Assembly (NCBI GenBank): GCA_021464415.1
Contig: CM038466.1
Span: 33,820,833-33,884,832 of the forward strand
Length of the DNA stretch: 64,000 nt
Origin: Lonicera japonica
Lineage: Eukaryota > Streptophyta > Magnoliopsida > Dipsacales > Caprifoliaceae
Direction of reading: 5' to 3'
The notes below the pieces were generated by a model, which worked only from the letters and a program-made list of their open reading frames with translations, made no database searches and was not told the DNA's origin. A program made the translations under genes and the position numbers. This document shows, one piece after another, positions 55,435 through 64,000 of the stretch (positions are counted from its first letter, which is position 1; every line of letters begins with the position of its first letter).

Positions 55435-58090
55435 CCTCTCGGCCTGGGTTCTTTGTGAAGCAAAGAAACCAGGACGATAACGAGAACGCCTTATTTTGCG
55501 GCGCTCGCATGAATCACAAGTGATATTTTGAAAACAATGCAATGCAAATGATGCTATGCTATATTGTATATCTCTCTTCTTGGATGGATGAGCGAGTTTT
55601 GGACTTGGTGTTGAACTGATGTACTCCCATTGGTAGGAACAGTTCTGTCAACGATTCTGATTGGGGGGTTGAGCTGATTTCCTCCCATCGGTATATTACG
55701 CTACTTGAAATTATCTAAGTGCAGATGCATGCAAGACCGACCATTTTCCGAGAATATAGCAACACTGAAAAGGCAAATATTGCTTTCTTGTCAATAGGTG
55801 AGTGTGAAAGGTGATATCGGTCATAAGAGAAATGGCATGCTTCCGTCTTGGGATTCTGCTGATCTTGCGTCATGCTTCTATCTTGACACGTTTCTCTCTG
55901 CTTCTTGATTCTTGGGCCTATCAAAATCCATCTGAGTTACTGCTTTTGCTCATACCTACAGTCTCAGGAGGATTACCGATGTTTTGCATTTTCAGGAGTG
56001 GGTGTGGACAGGCTTGATTCTTGAGAGAGGCGGGGGCTTTCAATTGCTAAACCAATTGATTGACTTGATTCTACCTTCAGGGTTTTTGGTTCTGCTAATA
56101 GGACAACAGCAAGGTTGTGGTGATGTGGGTAGGACATTCTCAGTGCGAATGATGAATGGAGAGGCTAGTCTTTAGAGAGCTGTTCGGGTCTTCTTGTCGA
56201 TACCCTCAGTAGATGTACCCTCAGCACCCTCAATATGTGCGAACGATGATGGTGAGGCTAGTCTTCGGAGAGCTATTCTGGTCTTTTTGTCGAAACTCTC
56301 AGTGCATATACCCTCTACACCCTCAGTGTATGCGAACAATAATGGTGAGGCTAGTCTTCATAGAGCTGTTCGGGTCTTCTTGTCAATACCCTCAGTGCAT
56401 ATACCCTCTGCACCGTCAGTGTATATGAACGATGATGGCGAGGCTAGTCTTCGGGGAGCTGTTATGATCTGCATCAAGGACGACTTGAGGATTATGGTTT
56501 TGAAGGGATTAGTTATGTTTAGGGTTCAACCAAACGGTTTCGGGATCTTACGGCGGTAGTACAACGATGTTGGCAAGGGCACATGAAGTGGGTGGTTGAT
56601 GTTGATATGAATTGGGAGGCGAATGTTAGGTGGAGCTACTGGGTCTCGAGTTTGGTTGCCTTAGGCTGAGTATGGATTTGGATTGAATTAGTTTGGTTCA
56701 GCAAGTTTTCTGACAGTGATTAGGGCTCAAGATGGTCTTGGGGTAGCCACTTGGTGATCCTTCATGATGGCTACAAACTGGGTCAGATCATGGATTAGAT
56801 GATATATATGTTTAAGGGTTAAGCTACCACCCTCAGCTTACGAGAAAACATGACCAGTCGGCTGACCCGCTGCATGAGAAGCTTCACCATAACTACCCTC
56901 AGTATTGTCGACCCCAGTTTGATGAAGTAGTAGCTCGGTGTTACAATGAGGAGGCATGATCGGTGGTGAATCTGATTTCGTGAGTCGTCTAGTTTGAATC
57001 TCTAAGAGCCTAGCCAACCAGTGCCAGTAGTAGATAATCGGAGTGTGGTGAAGAATGGGGAGAAAGAAGTTGGAGATTTGACCAAAAAATTAATATTTTG
57101 CCATAGGTTGCATAATTATCGAAAAACTATGACTCGACAGAAAAATAAAATCGAAAACCACTTTTTGGTGATTAGTAAAAATAGACCGACGGCAACAACT
57201 TGAGAGCCCCGTGGATAGGTTTAGGGTAGGAATATGAATTCCCGGGGTGCCCTTATAACCTTCCGATTTTAAAAATTAATTTTAGAATATGACTCGGTTT
57301 TTTAGAAATATTTTAAAAAAATATTTTTTAAAAAACGGGAAGTTCCCTCCTCTTAGAGTTGCTTTTCGTGGAAATAGTGATAGGGAAATTCTCACTAACG
57401 GGTTTTAGTGAGGGATTTCTACGAACGAAGTTGGACAGCCTCCGGCCGTACTTGCCAAACCAAGAGTTGGTATGTATGACAAGGCCTTTTGTTCACTAAT
57501 CTCACGACCGACGGTCAAGAAAACATGCAGAAATTCGTGTGTACTAAGCTGACGCATCCTATATGCAAGTGTGGTTGAAAGGGGTAAGGTTTAAGGCTCC
57601 CTCCTATTTGGCTAGGTCTTGCTATATACCCCAAGGGCGAGTACGTGCAAGGACCTTTTGATATACATTCTGGGTACGTGAGTGTTCTCGTCACTCGATT
57701 TACCTCAGTTTAGTACTTGGCCAAGGAGAGTGGTCCCATGCGCTTTTGGCTAGTGTAGACCCGCAAGTCCACGGCCTAGTCACGACTTTGGTCCCGAGGT
57801 TAATAGGGTAAATTCACACTCGCGATAATGCATGATGATAGTGGGTGCGTGCAAAATAACAATTATGGAGGTATATTATGATAAGCGCTTTAGGGTTTGT
57901 TCGAGTACTTTCAAATTTTATTTGTGAAAAGATTTTCCTCAAACAATTATTACAAACAAAAAGGAAATCAAGGTATCCACCTAAATCGCATCTATGTTAT
58001 CCTAATACTAAGGCCGAAAAAGAAACCATGCAAACATAAATAATTATCCACGCATATTCTACTCTTGTTTAGAGTCTAATCCTCTTAAAC
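55435..58090 (-). other. E3 interior: no gag or pol, leader at its 5' side
   Basis: Begins with the complement of the PPT (GACCCTCTCG at 55435). About 55450-57550 contains no recognisable retroelement domain on either strand, apart from a 93-bp tandem repeat. The part nearest the PBS (about 57560-57840) is homologous to the E1/E2 leader core. This is the layout of a non-autonomous LTR element relying on proteins supplied by others. Confidence 0.75.
56155..56480 (+). repeat. 93-bp tandem repeat with 31-codon register in E3
   Basis: GAGGCTAGTC starts at 56161, 56254, 56347 and 56440, exactly 93 bp apart each time. On the plus strand a 121-codon frame (56194-56559) therefore encodes a 31-aa repeat (units with S-V-H-I-P-S-A-P-S-V-Y and N-D-D-G-E-A-S-L-R). 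The frame is antisense to E3. Coding status is uncertain; codon-length periodicity is suggestive but three and a half units is little evidence. Confidence 0.75.
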
Positions 58091-58109
58091 GTCCCCAGCA
58101 GAGTCGCCA
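58091..58109 (-). promoter_or_regulatory. E3 primer-binding site
   Basis: Same 19-mer as in E1 and E2, reverse complemented, one base from the right LTR. Fixes the element orientation as minus strand. Confidence 0.85.
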
Positions 58110-58110
58110 C

Positions 58111-60154
58111 TGTGAGAACCCGCGTTCGCGACGCCCGGGGGTCCTCGTGGGCGGCGATTCCGTTGTTGATTTAGAAATCGGTTTTGAAAAGAATAAGAGT
58201 CGTCAGTTTGTTTTACTAAACAAACAAAAAGATTTGTGTAAAAGAGACGTATTTATGGGCTAAATATCCTCTTATACACAATATATGCGAAACCAGTTGA
58301 TTTGAAGGTTCGGGGATTAAGTTACGAATCGGGAAGGTGTTAGGCACCCAATTCGCCCTTTCGGTCTCTTAAGTAGGATATGCGTGTGTTATAATTTAGT
58401 TCTTGCGTGCTATTGCTATTACTTTACAGCTTTTCGTGCTTGCCTTAGAAATCGAGAGTTTGGGTTTGGGATGAAAACGATGTGTTTCCTACTTCGCCCA
58501 TGATTTTAAAAATAAGTGTGTATGTGTGTGATTTGAAAAAGAGAATTTGATAATAATAGATGCAGTGAAACAAGTGATTTTGTAAAGCATTGGGCTTTTC
58601 GGAAACTGGTTCAATGTGGAATCTTATATCCGATATTATATAAGGCGAGTTGACCGATCGTATACCATAGTCTATTGATTAAACCGGTATAGATGGCGCT
58701 AGTGCTCTTATAATCGAGTATTTATCACATACACCGCAATCTATGAGTTAGATTGGATATATAGCGATTATCGATTCATTCGTATAACAATGTCGCTAAT
58801 CCGAACTTTTAAAAAAGTAAGAAAGTAGTAATACTATTTTGGAATTGGATTAGGGTCTATTATACGCCTTTGGTTTTGAAAAACAATTTTAAAAAAAGGT
58901 TTTGAAAAGCTATTAAGTAATAAAAATTATGCAAACAAGAGTATGAATTATAAAACAGACGAATAGATAAAAGAAAAGAGAGAAAATTATACCCAAGCCT
59001 CCTTGGAGGGAGAGAATAAGGATCTCTTGGTGTGTACCAAGAAATTCCCTTGATTGTTAATGAAAATAATGAATGGAGGGGGTTCTATTTATGGATGTCA
59101 AAATACTTGGAGAGCAAGAAAAGAGATTGCAACTAGGACTCTTGGAAATTATCGCGAAACCTTCCCACCGTTGGATCATCCTGATTTTTGGATATGTGTT
59201 GGGAATAGAACTCTTTTATATTGTGAAAAATTTCAGGTCGATCAGATTTCGGTAAGGTTCCCTTTCGTTCTGATTGGTATGAAGAGATTGTTTCTGCGTA
59301 GGAAAGGTACTTGTTGTAGACAAGGTCCCTTGTTTGCACGACAAGTTAGGTTCTAACCGTTGGATCATGCTGAATTTTGGATATGTATTGCCAATATAAG
59401 TCTTCTAGACTCTGTAAAAAATTGGAGACGATCGGAGTTTGGGAAGGACTCGGTCTCCTTGGCTTGGTACAAAGAGTTTGTTCCCGCGTAGGAAATGTAC
59501 TTGCGTACAACAATCTCGACAATTGAACTTCCAACCGTTGGATTATACTGATATTTTGATATGTTTTCCCTCCAAATGTTTTCTATCTTTAATCCAAATT
59601 TGAGGTCGATCAGAATTCGTGAAGGCCGCTATTTATTTTAATTTGCTACGAATGACATTTCGACTAGAATTGCACGATAGACAAATTGATTCTTGAGGAT
59701 CCCATATCCGACAAAGCTGAATTTAGAATATGTTCTTCCCCACAATAAGGCCTATCCACTTACCAAACTTCAAACCATTTTAACTTCGAGAAGACCTCCA
59801 TTTGACCACCCGAATCTAACTCATGATTTTTTGAATTTTCGGAGATCGGACTGTCGGATTGAGCTGATTTTTGAGTATGCTACTCCTCATGGTAATGTCT
59901 AACAACTCTCAAAGTTTAAGGATGATCCGAAATGCGTAACTCTCCTTTCACAAGTTTTTAGGAGTTTTGATGGTTTTCGGTTCCGATAATTTTCGATAAT
60001 TCTGTAACTCCTCATCCGGGATCCTTTTGGCTTTCTTCTTTGACTTGTATCACATGTATATAATATATGCATCTAGGAATGCTTGTGCATGCATGCGTGC
60101 TTATTTCTTTGGAGATCAGGATTCTTGCGGGGGTCACAAAATGAGGTGTTCACA
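58111..60154 (-). repeat. E3 5' LTR (intact, 2044 bp)
   Basis: Plus-strand start TGTGAGAACCCGCG, end AGGTGTTCACA. The U3 tip (rc of the right end: TGTGAACACC....GTGACCCCCGCAAGAA) resembles the E1 U3 tip. The GGTGTTAGGCACCC hairpin block near 58335-58350 corresponds to that of the E1/E2 LTRs. There is no TGTCGCGCGACA array. It keeps both insertion targets unoccupied (GCGTG at 58382-58386, GTTTC at 58484-58488). Confidence 0.93.
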
Positions 60155-60543
60155 GTTCTTAATCAAATGAAATTTTTGAACTTATAAAAATATATTTTTA
60201 ATGCATGAAAAAATAAGAAAATACCCATACATTCAGTAGTTAATCTATAAATAATTAAAAAATCATATTCAAACCTAAATTGAATTACATTCAAGAATTA
60301 ATTATGCATATTTCACTATGGAGCCCTAACTAACGATTTAGCTGGCCATAATCAAATCAAACATGAAAACAAGATTATAAATCATGAAAAATATTTGAAA
60401 AGTACCTAATAATGTAGAAAATCATGTTTGAAAACGTTTGGCTTTGGAATTTCTCAATTCCGATTTAAAACGAAGATTTTACGGCTAAAATAATAAACAA
60501 ACTCAAAATTGATAAAAACCGAAGAAAATCGACTAAAACCCCA
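60155..60543. other. AT-rich non-coding stretch
   Basis: Flank beyond E3. No gene or clear repeat. Confidence 0.45.
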
Positions 60544-60983
60544 AAAATTATGAAGATAATAATAGGTCTGGACATGAGCTAACTTAAACTCTATGAGAAA
60601 ATTTGTAAAAGGGTAGAGTAAGCGCCTTTTAGTTTTTTACCCTTAACCTTAATGTAACATATGTAACCCTAATTTTATGAATATAAATAGAACAAGGGAT
60701 AGCCATCATAGGGGGCCTCCCTCCAAATCATAGATAGGAGAAGAATGAGCTAGCCAAAAGAATTGTTTCTAGAGAGAGAGAGTGGTAACTTGTGTCCTTA
60801 TTTCAATTGCCTTTGAGCTAATAAATCAAACACACACACACAAATGGAGGATGTACTGCCAGAATAGCATAAACGCTACCGGAGGGACCTACCGTGCCCA
60901 AAAATCTCTTGTCTCCACTATTATTTTCATCTATTATTTCGTTGATTTTGCTAAGAACTTTATCATATGGGTTTGCCCAAATT
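60544..60983 (+). repeat. Solo LTR-like element, copy 2
   Basis: About 85% like 2373-2843 over its length: TATAAATAG near 60683, an (AC)n run near 60830, the GAATAGCATAAACGCTACCGG block near 60860, and the ending GGCTACCCACA. The first few bases differ from copy 1 (no TGTGGG), so its left end is eroded. Confidence 0.6.
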
Positions 60984-61065
60984 TTTGGCTACCCACATAT
61001 ATAAAAAAATATATATTTTCTAACAAAAACCTAACCCTAAAGACTTTACGCTAAATCAAATATAA

Positions 61066-61758
61066 AAACCTACCCCAAACCCAAACCAAATATAAAAATT
61101 TGGTTTCAGTTTCGGTTTCTAAATCTTCGAAAACCAAACTCGAACCAAACTTTTCGGCTCGATTTTAGTCAGTTTTGACATATTTTTTTTAAGTCAATTT
61201 AACATAAAAATGTAATACTAATAGTAATGTAAGAATGATTCATATTTAAATTAAAATAATATTTTTAGAAATAAGGAGCAACATATAAATACCATGTTTT
61301 TCTATTTAATTACAATTTTATTTGTACATTTATAAAAATGAAACACATTAAATAAAATGATGAATTATCTTTCTATCATGTATGTGATAAAAAAATCTTA
61401 ACATTGTGTAGTTAATTAAATAATAAAGGCACATGCTAATAACTATATTTTTTAAGATTATCATAATATGCAATTAATAAGAAATATATTCTTATAAAAG
61501 GTCATCTTTTTTGTATTATAGTATAATTAATGTGTGCGCTTAGAGTATATATTAACATTTTTTTCTTATACATAATTCATTTCGGTTTAGTTCGGTATTA
61601 GACTAACTTGCCCCAAACCTGAACCAAACTTTTCGGTTTCGGTTCGGTTCAGTTTTCTTGTTTTCGGTTTTGGTTTTTTTTCAATTATGGGTTTTGCAGA
61701 TCTGTCCGGATCGGTTCGGTTCATTCGGTCAGTTTTTAGATTGACTTTAACACCCCTA
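61066..61758 (-). mobile_element. hAT-like non-autonomous remnant
   Basis: Reverse-oriented relative of 13399-14862: the right end read on the minus strand starts TAGGGGTGTTAAAGTCAAT, and the left part matches 14700-14835 (TTTGGTTTCAGTTTCGGTTTCTAAATCTTC, partly). GGTTCGGTT/AACCGAACC motifs are dense near both ends. The left terminus is missing, so no target duplication can be tested. Confidence 0.5.
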
Positions 61759-64000
61759 TTTGAAATTGCTGCTTTCCAGTTTTTTAAATAATGAAAATTA
61801 GGGGAGGAGCGGGGCGACCCAATCAACCCGACTCGTAATCTATAGATTCGGGGCAGGATGGTTGGGATTCGGTTAACTATAAATTAACCTGTGACGATTT
61901 TAGTCGGGACAAAAAAATACGGTTCAATTTCAGATTTAAGTAAAACCGTCCCGAAACTGTCCCGTCGCCGTTCCTAATTTTATGCTCATACATTTGTAAG
62001 ATGAATGAAAAACTTAAGGCCCGACCCTTGTTTAAAAATACAATAGAGAAAATTCCAAACGAAGATGAGAATTAGTGGACAAAAGAGAGGAGGTACTAAG
62101 GAGGACGGCCAACATAGGGTTTTCCAATAGTGAAATAGGGCCCAAAATCATCATAAAAGGAAGGCTCTTACAAAATACTGGGCCCAAGAATTTAATTTTA
62201 GAAAAAGCGGGATTCAAAAAAATGAGCTTGAAGCTAGCGAAGAGCCCACTGTCCAATAAATTAAACTTATTGTGTTGTTCTTATACAAAGCAATACAATA
62301 TTTTCTAAAAAAATTCATACAATATAACTATTTTTATTTATTAATTTATTTATGAATCCACAACCGCAATAATAAAGATGGATATATAATTACTACAATA
62401 ATGGTGAACCAACAAAGAATTCAATAATTATGTTCAGATGGCATGCGAGTTAAAGCCGAGAACCTCCTTATTCGAACAACGGATTACAAAACCGTTGGCG
62501 ACTTAGTGAGTTGATTGGTAAAATTAGAGTATAAAAAGGAGTCTGTAATTGGCCAACTACCTTTATGACCTAAAAATGAATCCAAAGTGGAGCTAGAAGA
62601 TTGTTAAAGGGGCTAAAATTTTCGGACAATAAATTTCACACAATAATAAGAAAAGACAAAATTCTCTCTATCTCTCTCCCTCCCTCTCTCGCTCTCTCTC
62701 ACACATATATATATATATAATTAAATGCATAAATTTATGTGAATGTAAATATGAATGTTTATATATTGATGAATAATATGTTATTATTATAAATTTTATT
62801 GATAGAATTTGGGGTCAAGGAGGAGGAACATGAAAATTTCCTGTTAAAAAAATAATAAGAGTATAGTTTGAATTCTTTCTTTCAATACAATTAATACACA
62901 TGTTATTATCATTTTATAAGTCATGATAAAGAAAATTCCAAAATCGTCTGATATGAGGAAATAAGTCTTATTGGTGCAGGAGAAAAGTTTTAATTTTCCT
63001 CATGAAAGTTGAACATATGGTAATGCTAAATCAAATTTGGATCGAGGAAAATTATTGCATTATCCGAAAATAAAATAAAATTAGGCACCGTTTGATAACG
63101 TAGTTATGAAAAGATTGGAAAAACAATTACTTTTATATATGAGAAGTTATGAGATGAGATGAGTAATTTAATGACAAGCTCTCTCTGTCTCGTGATTAGT
63201 TTTATGAGTAAACATTCTTCATCTTTCGTTATTTTTGTTTTTTTCAATTTTTTTCTTGCATCACTTCTCATTGAATTTTAATTCATAGTAAAAGCAAGAT
63301 AGTAAGAGAATATTTCACTACTTCACTCAACTCATTTTCAATTTCTCACACAAATTAATCAGTTTTTCTCTCATAAAAGTCAAAGGAGCAATGCTACACT
63401 TACCAAATTCATCTACCGGATACATTGGTTGGTTGTATATTTTTGAAACTATAATTCATTAACACACTTAGTATGATTATTCACTGAATAAAACAAATAA
63501 GAACGTCATTTTCCAAGTTAAAATTCAGAAAAAAAAATTGAATGATCAATTCTAAAAAAAAGATAAAAATGTCAAAGCGTGTAGAAATAAGCCGGGAAGT
63601 AATAAGGGATGTTAAATTCATGGCGGTGCTAATTATAAACACCACTTTATTCAGTAATACTCCATCTCATTTATGCGGTGCAATAGGGCCAAGTATAAAT
63701 AGACTGAGCTATTGTTAGGGAAAGTTATATCTTCAAATGTGTAGGATTTGGATGCACATAATGTTTTTGGCAAATATTGATGTGGGAGAATTTTTTTAGT
63801 GTGACTATTTACTGTCGAATGAATTATTTAGAAACTTGGGCGGCTATTAATACGAGGAAAAAAAAATCCTACCGTTAACATATGATTGCTTGACCATCCC
63901 AAGATTTAAAAATCGAGCAGTTTACATTGTTTCCATCATCTCCCATTTTACCTTTTTTTTTCACTATTTCTGGTGCAACTTCTTCTAAATTCCTAGGCTA
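61759..64000. other. AT-rich non-coding right flank
   Basis: Contains a CCCGA/TCGGG-rich patch (61810-61975), resembling the subterminal part of another hAT-like repeat. The 62205-62420 copy of the 3535-3740 repeat, a (CT)n/(AT)n microsatellite at about 62660-62720, and weak similarity of 63100-63640 to 9590-10010 follow. No gene seen. Confidence 0.5.

Larger units (their letters stand above)
16428..60154 (-). mobile_element. E3: outer LTR retrotransposon, non-autonomous, split by E1 and E2
   Basis: Two LTRs of about 2.0 kb in the same orientation bound a 2676-bp interior (55435-58110). The left LTR is in three pieces (16428-16703, 35221-35322, 53824-55434), because E1 and E2 lie inside it. 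Removing them leaves about 6.7 kb. The PBS lies at 58091-58109 beside the right LTR, so the element reads on the minus strand and the right LTR is its 5' LTR. LTR start and end sequences, PBS, leader and PPT resemble those of E1/E2, but no gag or pol is present. A matching 5-bp target duplication was not found (AGAGT against GTTCT). Confidence 0.85.

Noticed and set aside
62440..62560. tRNA-like motif (box A-like TTAGTGAGTTGATTGG)
   Set aside because: No B box at the right distance and no cloverleaf could be drawn.

Overview
This window is plant nuclear DNA, most likely eudicot. It is intergenic and dominated by transposable elements; I found no convincing host gene, tRNA, rRNA or CRISPR array. 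The diagnostic content is long Ty3/gypsy LTR retrotransposons of the Tat (Ogre/Retand-like) branch. Their features are a primer-binding site matching the 3' end of tRNA-Arg, a CX2HX4HX4C gag zinc knuckle, a second (archaeal-type) RNase H between RT and integrase, and no chromodomain.

Layout. 1-2131: remnant (E4) in which an antisense gag fragment is fused to a sense-oriented LTR. 2132-16427: AT-rich old repeats, namely a solo LTR-like element, a 1.3-kb tandem duplication, several dispersed repeats, a LINE 3' end, two hAT-type elements and a small MITE. 16428-60154: a three-element nest. The outer element E3 (minus strand, about 6.7 kb when its inserts are removed, non-coding) has its left LTR split twice. 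E1 (16704-35215, plus strand, 18.5 kb, TSD GCGTG) and E2 (35323-53818, minus strand, 18.5 kb, TSD GTTTC) sit in opposite orientation 102 bp apart in that LTR. The intact right LTR of E3 (58111-60154) carries both target sites empty. 60155-64000: AT-rich flank with a second solo LTR-like copy, a hAT-like remnant and repeats also seen in the left flank.

E1 and E2 are copies of one architecture: LTR, PBS, leader, gag, pol (protease, RT, RNase H, aRNase H, integrase), an internal polypurine tract, then an antisense cassette of two genes, then two minisatellites, a PPT and the 3' LTR. Antisense gene A is a 418-aa uninterrupted frame (DUF7745/plant-mobile-domain-like), intact in E1. Antisense gene B has five exons whose ancestral lengths (246/669/174/1107/369 nt) are shared by both copies; it encodes a plant mobile domain (PMD) protein of about 854 aa with an S/R-rich basic tail. 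E1 against E2 differences in gene A are mostly silent, which points to protein-level selection.

The most striking signal is a 12-bp palindrome, TGTCGCGCGACA. It is arrayed upstream of the TATA box in the LTR (nine copies) and upstream of both antisense genes (three copies each). Spacings are near whole helical turns (20-23 or 30-32 bp) and are conserved between E1 and E2. This suggests one DNA-binding factor, perhaps element-encoded, controlling all three promoters. E1 is very young (two substitutions between its LTRs); E2 is decayed by C-to-T type nonsense changes. E3 shares PBS, leader and PPT with E1/E2 and looks like their non-autonomous partner.
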